From assembly GCA_900768435.1 (NCBI GenBank), contig CAAGCW010000028.1, positions 1 through 64,000 on the forward strand: a DNA stretch of 64,000 nt. The letters are read 5' to 3'. Of this stretch, positions 8,324-15,324 are shown piece after piece. A program made the position numbers and the translations under genes. The stretch is from an uncultured Collinsella sp. GTDB taxonomy: Bacteria; Actinomycetota; Coriobacteriia; Coriobacteriales; Coriobacteriaceae. The notes under the pieces were generated by a model. It was not told the origin of the DNA. It saw only the letters and a program-made list of their open reading frames with translations, and ran no database searches. How positions within the stretch are numbered: position 1 is the first letter of the stretch; each line of letters starts with the position of its first letter.

Positions 8324-9355
8324 GTGGCAAGGCGCCCGTCCAACGATACCAGTTCGCGTCCGGTCTCCATGGCCGACGTCGCCCGCGCTGCTGGCGTTTC
8401 GCAGCAGACGGTTTCGCGCGTCGCCAACGGCTTGCCCAACGTTAACGAGCAGACACGTCAGCGCGTGCAGGCCACTATGCAAGAACTCGGCTTCCGTCCG
8501 AGTTATGCCGGTCGCTCGCTGCGCGACGGCCGTTACCATTCGGTCGGTCTGTGTGTCAACGATGTCACCAAGTTTGGCAACCTCTCAATGATCGACGGCA
8601 TCGCCAGCGCTGCTCGCGAGCATAATTGCGCCATCACGCTGGTCGAGATGTCCAAGACCGAGGAGTTTTCGCTTGCCGAGGCAACGCGTCGTATGGCTGC
8701 GCTGCCTGTGGACGGCATCATTATCGGCATGAGCCGTATGGCGCCCGATTTTGAGACATTCGACCCCCTGCCGGGCATTGGCACGGTTATCGTCACCATG
8801 TATGCGCATCCGCGGGTGACCACCGTCGACTCCGATCATTACGGTTGCTCGCTGCTGCTCATGGATCACCTGTTTGAGCTGGGGCACGAGCAGATTCGCT
8901 ATATTGGCGGCCCGTCGTTCTCAGTCGACGAGCAATTTCGTCGCGCCGGTTGGCAAGATGCACTCGAGCGTAAACACATCGACCCGGCAGAGCCGCTCGA
9001 GGGCGACTGGTCTGCCAACAGCGGCTACGAGGCCGGCAGGTACCTGGCCGAGCACGACCGCACCATGACGGCGATTTACGCGGCAAACGACCAGATGGCA
9101 AACGGCGCCATTGCAGCGCTGCGTGATAGCGGTCTGCGCGTGCCCGAGGACGTGAGCGTGGTGGGCGTCGATGACTCGCTCGACGACTTTGTCGCACATA
9201 ACGAGCTCACGACCGTTCGATTCGACTTGCATCAGCGTGGGCGCGAGGTGTTTGAGCATGCGGTTCCCGAGGCGGGTACGGTGGGCAAAACCGTTGCCAT
9301 CCGTATTCCCGGCCAGCTCATCATTCGACATAGCACGGCGATACCGCGCACATAG
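8324..9355 (+). CDS. LacI-family transcriptional regulator, likely galactose repressor (GalR-like)
   Basis: The 343-residue protein has a LacI-type DNA-binding head (SMADVARAAGVSQQTVSRVANG, about residues 15-35), the hinge region, and a periplasmic-binding-protein-like sensor domain with VVGVDDSLDDF near residue 285. The start is GTG at 8324 behind GAAGGTGA. It is divergent from galKT and shares with it an intergenic region holding three copies of one operator-like 14-mer. From context it most likely represses galKT in the absence of galactose. The inducer is not visible from sequence. Confidence 0.88.
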   Translation: MARRPSNDTSSRPVSMADVARAAGVSQQTVSRVANGLPNVNEQTRQRVQATMQELGFRPSYAGRSLRDGRYHSVGLCVNDVTKFGNLSMIDGIASAAREHNCAITLVEMSKTEEFSLAEATRRMAALPVDGIIIGMSRMAPDFETFDPLPGIGTVIVTMYAHPRVTTVDSDHYGCSLLLMDHLFELGHEQIRYIGGPSFSVDEQFRRAGWQDALERKHIDPAEPLEGDWSANSGYEAGRYLAEHDRTMTAIYAANDQMANGAIAALRDSGLRVPEDVSVVGVDDSLDDFVAHNELTTVRFDLHQRGREVFEHAVPEAGTVGKTVAIRIPGQLIIRHSTAIPRT

Positions 9356-9484
9356 TTTGTGCTGGTAAACGGCGATTTATCGCATTTCAATAACAATCGG
9401 TAAGGATACTGGCAGATAGTCGTGTCCATGAAGGCGAGTGCTATGATAGACGGGCTCTTTTGTCTATCTAGGAGGCTTTGCCTG

Positions 9485-10645
9485 ATGGAGATCACCAAGG
9501 ATATCCGCTACATTGGCGTCGACGATCACGACATTGACCTGTTCGAGGGCCAGTACGATGTGTCCGAGAACGGTATGGCATACAACAGCTACGTTATCTT
9601 GGGCGAAAAGATCGCTGTCGCCGATTCAGTCGACGGCGGTTTTGTCGACGAGTGGCTCGGTAACATCGAAGCCGTGCTCGACGGTCGCACGCCCGATTAC
9701 CTGGTCGTTCACCATATGGAGCCCGATCACTCCGCTGGCATCGCCGCCTTTATGGAGCGCTATCCCCAGGCGCAGATTGTGGCCAGCATGGGTGCCTTCC
9801 GCATGATGGTCAACTACTTTGGCACCGATTATCCCGGGCGCAAGATGGTCGTCAAAGAGGGTGACGTGCTCGACCTGGGCGGCCACAGCCTGACCTTTGT
9901 CGGCGCCCCCAACGTGCACTGGCCCGAGGTGCTGTTCTCTTACGAGGCCACCGACAAGGTGCTCTTTAGTGCCGATGGCTTTGGCAAGTTCGGCGCCAAC
10001 GACATCGAAGATCCGGAAGGGTGGGCCTGCGAGGCACGCCGTTATTACTTTGGCATCGTGGGAAAGTTCGGCAAGTTCGTGCAGGCCGTGCTTAAGAAGT
10101 CCGCCGATCTGGACATCCAGGTTATCTGTCCGCTCCATGGCCCCGTGCTAACCGAGAACCTGGGCTACTACCTCGACACCTACAACACCTGGTCGAGCTA
10201 TCAGCCCGAGGACGAGGGCATCACCATTGCCTACGCGAGCGTGTATGGCCATCTGAAGGCTGCCGTTGAGGAGCTTGCATCTGCGCTCGAGGCCCGCGGC
10301 CAGAAGGTCTCCGTTTTTGACTTGGCTCGCGACGACATGGCCGAGGCCGTTGAGGACGCGTTCCGCTATGACCGTCTGGTGCTCGCCTCCATCACCTATC
10401 AGGGCGAGATTTTTCCGTTCATGAGCACCTTTATCCACACGCTCGCCGAGCACGCCTATCAGAACCGCACCGTGGCGCTCGTCGAGGCCGGTTCCTGGGC
10501 GCCCGCAGCTGCCAAGGTTATGACCAAGGAGCTCGAGGGTATGAAGGACATCACCCTGGCGCAGAACAAGGTGACCGTCCTGGGTTCGCTCAACGACGCC
10601 TCGCGCGCTCAGATCGAGGCCCTCGCCGACGAGCTTTCCAAGTAG
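9485..10645 (+). CDS. Flavodiiron protein (FprA-type A-flavoprotein)
   Basis: Soluble enzyme family that reduces O2 to water or NO to N2O in anaerobes. The 386-residue product has an N-terminal metallo-beta-lactamase-like domain with the diiron motif HHMEPDHSAG near residues 78-87 and further ligands in ICPLHGPV, then a C-terminal flavodoxin domain (IAYASVYGHLKAAVEELA from about residue 253) that binds FMN. AGGAGG precedes the ATG at 9485. The upstream in-frame extension to 9422 has no ribosome binding site. It seems monocistronic, with a strong terminator after it. Whether it prefers O2 or NO cannot be read from the sequence. Confidence 0.92.
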   Translation: MEITKDIRYIGVDDHDIDLFEGQYDVSENGMAYNSYVILGEKIAVADSVDGGFVDEWLGNIEAVLDGRTPDYLVVHHMEPDHSAGIAAFMERYPQAQIVASMGAFRMMVNYFGTDYPGRKMVVKEGDVLDLGGHSLTFVGAPNVHWPEVLFSYEATDKVLFSADGFGKFGANDIEDPEGWACEARRYYFGIVGKFGKFVQAVLKKSADLDIQVICPLHGPVLTENLGYYLDTYNTWSSYQPEDEGITIAYASVYGHLKAAVEELASALEARGQKVSVFDLARDDMAEAVEDAFRYDRLVLASITYQGEIFPFMSTFIHTLAEHAYQNRTVALVEAGSWAPAAAKVMTKELEGMKDITLAQNKVTVLGSLNDASRAQIEALADELSK

Positions 10646-10668
10646 CGACACGTTCACTTTTAACGCTC

Positions 10669-10707
10669 AAACCACCACAAAGGGGACACCTTTGTGGTGG
10701 TTTTTGT
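10669..10707. terminator. Bidirectional terminator, CCACCACAAAGG type
   Basis: AACCACCACAAAGG and its complement form a 14-bp stem with a 5-nt loop, followed by TTTTTGTTT on the plus strand and AGCG/T-rich sequence on the minus strand. It lies between the convergent flavodiiron and DeoR genes and abuts the DeoR stop codon. The same stem recurs at 17802-17841, and half of it at 25728-25744. Confidence 0.85.
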
Positions 10708-11511
10708 TTACGCGCTGGCGATGATGAGGGCTGGACGAGCGTCGTTGGCTAACTCGGCGATCGAGGTGGCGACGGCATGGTCGGGGTCACGGTCCATCAC
10801 GATGGTGCCGACATCGGTCAGTTTGGCAAAGCGGTACATGCCGCGTCCGTTGACCTTGCTGGCGTCCATGAGGGCAACGCCTTGACGGGCGGCGGAGATC
10901 ATGGCTGTTTTGGTCTCGGCCATCTGCGGAAAGTCGGTCGTAAAGCCGCAGCCGGGAACAAAAGCGCCGGGGCACATGACGGCAAGGTCGGCATGGACCA
11001 TTTGGAGCGCCTGCATGGTGAGCGGTCCGTACAGATAGCGATGACCTTTGCGCAGTGCCCCGCCCAGCATGACGACATCGACCGAGGGCATGCTCTCGTC
11101 GATGTAATCGGCAATGGTAATGTCGGCCGTGATGACGGTGATGCCATCGCGCTGGTCGAGGAGCCGGACAAACTCGAGCGCCGTGGTGCCCGAGTCGACG
11201 AGCAGCGTGTCGCCGTCATTGACGAGCTCGATGGCGCTTTGCGCGATGGCCTGCTTGGCGGCGACATTGACGTTGATACGGCGATCCTGGGTGGATACGG
11301 TCAGTCGCTTCTGGAGCGACACAGCGCCACCATGCGTGCGGCGCAGCTTGCCGGACTCGGCGAGCGCGTCTAGGTCGGCGCGGGCGGTAACGGAGGACAC
11401 GCCAAAAGTCTGGGCGATTTCTGCCACTTGCACTGAGGCGTTATGTTCGAGCATTTCCATAATGGCGGCGCGACGCTCATCGGCGAAAGCTCGGGTTGTT
11501 GCATGGGCCAT
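10708..11511 (-). CDS. DeoR-family transcriptional regulator
   Basis: The 267-residue product has the DeoR layout: an N-terminal winged helix (IMEMLEHNASVQVAEIAQTF then VSSVTARADLDAL and GKLRRTHGGAV, residues ~15-65) and a sugar-phosphate-sensing domain (LVDSGTTALEFVRLL, later VMLGGALRKG). The ATG at 11511 follows GGAGCGG. The longer frame to 11640 is AT-rich, low-complexity promoter DNA. It is divergent from the tagatose/fructose-bisphosphate aldolase gene, and LacR is a DeoR-family repressor responding to tagatose 6-phosphate. This gene is therefore a candidate regulator of the aldolase and the lac operon. That role is inferred. Confidence 0.87.
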   Translation of the reverse strand: MAHATTRAFADERRAAIMEMLEHNASVQVAEIAQTFGVSSVTARADLDALAESGKLRRTHGGAVSLQKRLTVSTQDRRINVNVAAKQAIAQSAIELVNDGDTLLVDSGTTALEFVRLLDQRDGITVITADITIADYIDESMPSVDVVMLGGALRKGHRYLYGPLTMQALQMVHADLAVMCPGAFVPGCGFTTDFPQMAETKTAMISAARQGVALMDASKVNGRGMYRFAKLTDVGTIVMDRDPDHAVATSIAELANDARPALIIASA

Positions 11512-11578
11512 ATCCGCTCCATCATCGTCTGAAATTTGCAGGAATTGTGTTGAGTCTATTTTCGTTCTTTTTCTTTTT

Positions 11579-11609
11579 AAGTAAGAAAACGCCTTTCGAT
11601 TACTTACTT
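11579..11609. promoter_or_regulatory. Inverted repeat in the deoR/aldolase intergenic region
   Basis: AAGTAAG at 11579-11585 and CTTACTT at 11603-11609 flank AAAACGCCTTTCGATTA within an unusually AT-rich stretch (11540-11700). The position between divergent genes suggests an operator for the DeoR-type regulator. No other feature is visible in the 11512-11846 gap. Confidence 0.45.
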
Positions 11610-11846
11610 TTTCTATAAAAGAAAGATGATCAAAGCTCAAAACTCAATTTCGAACACGCACGCTCGGGTTCGACCCCTTCCGTTTGCTTTTCAAAAATGA
11701 AGGTTGGACCTCGCGCGATGACAATATCTCGCACATGCATACCCGCTGAATTTCATACAATGAGCGCAGCAAAACGCAAGGTAAAACACCTTGTGAACAA
11801 CTACGCCCGATGTCCAGATGCGGGCGAGGGAGAGGAGCAAACGCTC

Positions 11847-12704
11847 ATGGCACTTGTCACCACCGAAAAGATGCTCAAGGACGCTCAGGCCGGCCACTAC
11901 GCCGTTGGCGCGTTCAACGTCGAGAACCTCGAGTTTGTTATGGCCGTTCTGGCTGCCGCCGAGGAGACCAAGTCCCCCGTCATCATGCAGACCACTCCGG
12001 GCACCATTAAGACCGCTGGCCTGGATTACTTCTACGGCATGGTCAAGGCCGCTGCCGAGCGCGCTTCCGTGCCCGTCGCTCTGCACCTCGATCATGGCGA
12101 TGGCTATGACCGCTGCATGCAGGCCTTCCGCACCGGCTACACCTCCGTCATGATCGACGGCTCCCATGAGTCCTTCGAGGACAACATCGCCCTGACCAAG
12201 TCGGTCGCCGACGCCGGTCGCGCCATGGGCGTGCCCGTCGAGGCCGAGCTCGGCAAGGTTGGCGGCAAGGAGGACGACGGTCCTGCGGTTGAGGACGAGA
12301 GCCCCTACACCGACCCGGCCGAGGCCAAGGAGTTTGTCGAGCGCACCGGCTGCACCTCGCTGGCCATTGGCGTGGGCACCAGCCACGGCGTGTACACGAG
12401 CGATCCGCACATCGAGCAGTCCGTGGTCAAGGCCATCCGCGACGCCGTCGACGTGCCGCTGGTCCTGCACGGCACCTCCGGTGTGCCCGATGAGCAGGTC
12501 GCCGAGGCCGTGAAGAACGGTATCTGCAAGGTCAACTACGCCACCGAGCTGCGTCAGGCCTACACCAAGGGCTTCATGGCCTACATGGCCGAGAACCCCG
12601 CCTGCTTCGATCCCAAGAAGCCGGCCAAGGAGGGTATGCGCGAGATCACCGAGCTGGTTAAGATCCGCATGACCAACCTTAACTCCGTGGGCAAGGCAGA
12701 GTAA
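11847..12704 (+). CDS. Class II aldolase, KbaY/GatY type (tagatose- or fructose-bisphosphate)
   Basis: Zinc-dependent aldolase that splits a ketose bisphosphate to glyceraldehyde 3-phosphate and dihydroxyacetone phosphate. The 285-residue length and the motifs ALHLDHGD (catalytic Asp and zinc His), VEAELGKVGGKEDD, GVGTSHGVY and VLHGTSGVPD (zinc His residues) match the GatY/KbaY subgroup closely. The ATG at 11847 follows GAGAGGAGC. The longer frame upstream is unsupported. With lacA, lacB and lacC in the window and no lacD, it could complete the tagatose pathway, though it could equally serve glycolysis. A structured 3' element begins 34 nt downstream. Confidence 0.87.
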   Translation: MALVTTEKMLKDAQAGHYAVGAFNVENLEFVMAVLAAAEETKSPVIMQTTPGTIKTAGLDYFYGMVKAAAERASVPVALHLDHGDGYDRCMQAFRTGYTSVMIDGSHESFEDNIALTKSVADAGRAMGVPVEAELGKVGGKEDDGPAVEDESPYTDPAEAKEFVERTGCTSLAIGVGTSHGVYTSDPHIEQSVVKAIRDAVDVPLVLHGTSGVPDEQVAEAVKNGICKVNYATELRQAYTKGFMAYMAENPACFDPKKPAKEGMREITELVKIRMTNLNSVGKAE

Positions 12705-12738
12705 CAGCAAGCGTACTCCGACTCGATATTGATCCCGG

Positions 12739-12861
12739 GGAGGGATGAGGGCCTAGTTCCCCAATCGTCCTCGGGCATGCAAAAAGCCTCGCTGCGCACT
12801 TCGTGCGGCGAGGCTTTTTGCCCCCTGCGGAAAGATTGGGGAACTAAGCCCTCATCCCTCC
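12739..12861 (+). ncRNA. Variable-stem 3'-UTR element, class 1, copy A
   Basis: An outer stem of 27 bp with one mismatch (12739-12765 with 12835-12861) encloses a conserved left strand CGTCCTCGGGCATG (12766-12779), an inner hairpin (12780-12820, AAAAAGCCTCGC stem) and a right strand with CCTGCGGAAAG (12821-12834). It begins 34 nt after the aldolase stop codon, in the same direction. Three more copies are at 42481, 48216 and 53652. It could be a DNA-level structure instead of an RNA. Confidence 0.65.
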
Positions 12862-12944
12862 CAAGTTGACCTACTCGAGGTCGTCGCCCTTGTGGCGTTA
12901 TGGCTGAAAGGGGTGGGGCGGTTGGGCTTCTTTGCTGATAGGGG

Positions 12945-13154
12945 TTAGTATGCCCGGGCTTGGTTGGGGAATGCTTTGTCTAGGGATGCTTGGAGCTTTT
13001 TGAATGAGGTTTGCAGGTTGAGGCTCTGATTGCTTGAGCGTTTTACCTGCGAGGTTGGGGAGTCGAGGAAGCCGTTTCTCTGTGTCGGGGGGAAGGAGAA
13101 AAGGTTTGCATGTTTTAGGGATGGCTGCTGTGCTGCGTCATTGGAAGAATGCAT
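12945..13154 (-). CDS. Doubtful 69-aa reading frame in the 12.9-13.4 kb gap
   Basis: This frame starts two bases after a TAA that ends another open minus-strand stretch (13157 upwards, reading LAAHPERILLVDIEEAA), with GAGGAGG ten bases ahead of its ATG. The arrangement looks like a translationally coupled pair. However, the upstream stretch has no visible start and the 69-residue product (ending FKKLQASLDKAFPNQARAY) resembles no family I know. It may be a decayed pair, or chance. Nothing else is supported in 12862-13407. Confidence 0.25.
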   Translation of the reverse strand: MHSSNDAAQQPSLKHANLFSFPPTQRNGFLDSPTSQVKRSSNQSLNLQTSFKKLQASLDKAFPNQARAY

Positions 13155-13407
13155 GCTTATGCGGCCTCCTCGATATCCACCAAAAGGATGCGCTCGGGGT
13201 GTGCTGCTAGGTCCCGTGCGCTGGCAGTATTATGCCGCGGCTGCTGCAAAGAAGCGCTAAAGAAAGGCTTAACCTGGTTTGGTGTTACGATGAAACTGCA
13301 GGTCAGAGGTATCGATTAACACTCTTGAAAGGTTTTGGGCTTAAGGGCTTTCTAAGGTTTGTGACGTGGATGTGGCGCGGGCGTGCGGAGCGTGTGGATG
13401 CTCGCTG

Positions 13408-14397
13408 TTAGCGCTGTGCCTCTGCGGCCCGCACCGTTTCGATGACCTTTTCCATGGTGGCGTCAATACGGTCCTTTTTTAGCTCGCATTCCCAGATGGT
13501 TATGGGCGTCCAGCCCATTTGAGTGAGTGCTGCCACGGCAGCGCGGTCGCGCTCGACGTTGCGGCGGAACTTTGCCTCCCAAAACTCAACGTTGCGCTTG
13601 GGCTGGCTGGGATTGCACTTGGGGCAGCGATGCCAAAAACAGCCGTTGACAAAAATGGCGATCTTGCGCCCGGGGAAGGCGATGTCGGGCTTGCCGGGCA
13701 CCTTCCATTCCAGGCGATAGCCCGTAAGGCCTGCGGCCCGTAGACGCTGACGTACAAGCAGCTCGGGCTTGGTGTTGGCGCGCTTGTTGCCTTTCATGGA
13801 CTTTTTGATGGCGGCGCGACGGCGGACCAGTTCGCGCTCGTCGGCGGAAAGGTCCGAGGTATCGATGCCGTCGAGCAGACCTGGTTTAGGGCGTTTTTTG
13901 CTACGGCGCTTAGGTGCGCGCTTGGGTTTGGTGGCGGGGTGTTCGGTCGTGGCGGTCTCGGCGTCTTCGGCAGTGCTGTTGGCCTCAAGCCGGTCTTCCT
14001 TCAGCTCAATCAGCGCATCGATAAGCCCTTTATCGGCGGGCATCCACTCAACGGTGGCAAGAGACGTGCGTGGAATCCAGCGGATATCGAGCTGACGGTC
14101 ATGCTTCTGGGGCTCGCCCGACTCTTTGGCCAGCGAGCAGTAGTAACACTCCATCGAGAGATGAAAATCGGGGTAGTCATACTCAACGGTGTAGAAATCA
14201 CGCAAGTTGGTGACTTGTACCTGCAGCTCTTCCATAAGCTCGCGGCGCACGGCGTCTTCGGGCGTCTCGCCGCGCATGAGCTTGCCGCCTGGGAACTCCC
14301 AAAGCCCCTGCATGTCGCCGTAGCCGCGCTGCACGGCAAGCAGCTCGTCAGATCCATCCTTGCGAATGATCCCAGCGGCAACATGAACAGTCTTCAA
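13408..14397 (-). CDS. NUDIX hydrolase fused to a Vsr-type mismatch endonuclease
   Basis: Two repair-related domains share one 329-residue chain. Residues 1-~130 are a MutT-like NUDIX domain with the box GGKLMRGETPEDAVRRELME (37-56) continuing ELQ, which fits hydrolysis of damaged nucleotides. A basic linker (KPKRAPKRRSKKRPKPG, ~155-172) leads to a Vsr domain from ~210: TKPELLVRQRLRAAGL, VPGKPDIAFPGRKIAIFVNG, CFWHRCPKC, NVERD and WECELKK. The PDIAFP Asp and the metal-binding His/Cys cluster are kept. Vsr nicks T:G mismatches made by deamination at Dcm sites. No methyltransferase gene is adjacent. The start is TTG at 14397 behind GAGGAAGGA. Confidence 0.9.
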   Translation of the reverse strand: MKTVHVAAGIIRKDGSDELLAVQRGYGDMQGLWEFPGGKLMRGETPEDAVRRELMEELQVQVTNLRDFYTVEYDYPDFHLSMECYYCSLAKESGEPQKHDRQLDIRWIPRTSLATVEWMPADKGLIDALIELKEDRLEANSTAEDAETATTEHPATKPKRAPKRRSKKRPKPGLLDGIDTSDLSADERELVRRRAAIKKSMKGNKRANTKPELLVRQRLRAAGLTGYRLEWKVPGKPDIAFPGRKIAIFVNGCFWHRCPKCNPSQPKRNVEFWEAKFRRNVERDRAAVAALTQMGWTPITIWECELKKDRIDATMEKVIETVRAAEAQR

Positions 14398-14538
14398 CAG
14401 GAGTCCTTCCTCAACATCAACACGTGGCAGTGCGTTACCTTACACAACGGTAAGGCAAGCGTAAGCCATATCGATGGTAGCCGACTCGGCTTCTTGCGAC
14501 TATAGATGCCGTAGACTAATCGCAAGAAAGGACTCGGT

Positions 14539-15324
14539 ATGCAAACTACCCAAATGGCGACCCCGGTACTGGAGGTCGCGCATCTCGAAAAGGTATATGG
14601 AGCGCTGGGCAACGTGACCCGCGCGCTCAACGACGTCAGCTTTACCGTCAACCGCGGTGAATTCGTAGGCATCATGGGCGCCTCGGGCTCGGGCAAGTCG
14701 ACGCTGCTCAACTGCGTGTCGACCATCGATAACGCCACAAGCGGCGCCATCCGCATTAACGGCCAGGACGTAACGCGCATGAAGCAGGCCAAGCTTTCGC
14801 AGTTCCGCCGCGAGGAGCTCGGCTTTATCTTCCAGGACTCCAACCTGCTCGATACGCTCACGGCACGCGAGAACATCGCCCTGCCGCTCACCATCGCCCG
14901 CATGAACTCGGCAGAGATCTCGACCCGCGTGCAGGACGTGGCCGCGCGCCTGTCCATTAGCCAAGTACTCGACAAGTATCCCTACCAGTTGTCCGGCGGC
15001 CAGCAGCAGCGCGTTGCCGCCTGCCGCGCGCTCGTCACCGACCCCACGATGATTATGGCCGACGAGCCCACCGGCGCCCTCGATTCCAAGAGCGCCCGCC
15101 TGCTGCTCGAGAGCCTGGAGGCGCTCAACCGCCGCCTGCGCGCCACCGTGCTCATGGTCACACACGACAGCTTTGCCGCCAGCTACACGAGCCGCGTGTT
15201 GTTTATCCGTGACGGCAAGATCTTCACCGAGCTGCGCCGCGGCGATACCGACCGCCGAGAGTTCTTCGACCGCATTATGGAGGTCGTTGCCATGATGGGC
15301 GGTGAGGGCTCCGATGCTCTGTAA
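14539..15324 (+). CDS. ABC transporter ATPase, BceA/MacB-like
   Basis: Cytoplasmic ATP-binding subunit, 261 residues, of an FtsX-type ABC system. Walker A is GASGSGKST (~residue 50), the Q-loop region is LGFIFQDSN, the signature is LSGGQQQR, Walker B is MIMADEPTGALD, and the switch His is in VTHDSF. AGAAAGGACTC precedes the ATG. It overlaps the permease gene by 11 nt, so the two form one operon. BceAB-type pairs usually protect against cell-wall-targeting antimicrobial peptides. No two-component genes lie next to this pair, so its inducer is unknown. Confidence 0.9.
   Translation: MQTTQMATPVLEVAHLEKVYGALGNVTRALNDVSFTVNRGEFVGIMGASGSGKSTLLNCVSTIDNATSGAIRINGQDVTRMKQAKLSQFRREELGFIFQDSNLLDTLTARENIALPLTIARMNSAEISTRVQDVAARLSISQVLDKYPYQLSGGQQQRVAACRALVTDPTMIMADEPTGALDSKSARLLLESLEALNRRLRATVLMVTHDSFAASYTSRVLFIRDGKIFTELRRGDTDRREFFDRIMEVVAMMGGEGSDAL

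Noticed and set aside
12739..12861. Class 1 elements as miniature transposons
   Set aside because: Transposon copies would share their terminal repeats; here the ends are unrelated between copies and only internal strands are conserved.
13157..13330. Minus-strand coding-like tail ending LAAHPERILLVDIEEAA
   Set aside because: Looks like a protein C-terminus, but no start codon or upstream gene is visible and no family is recognised. Too little to call a gene.
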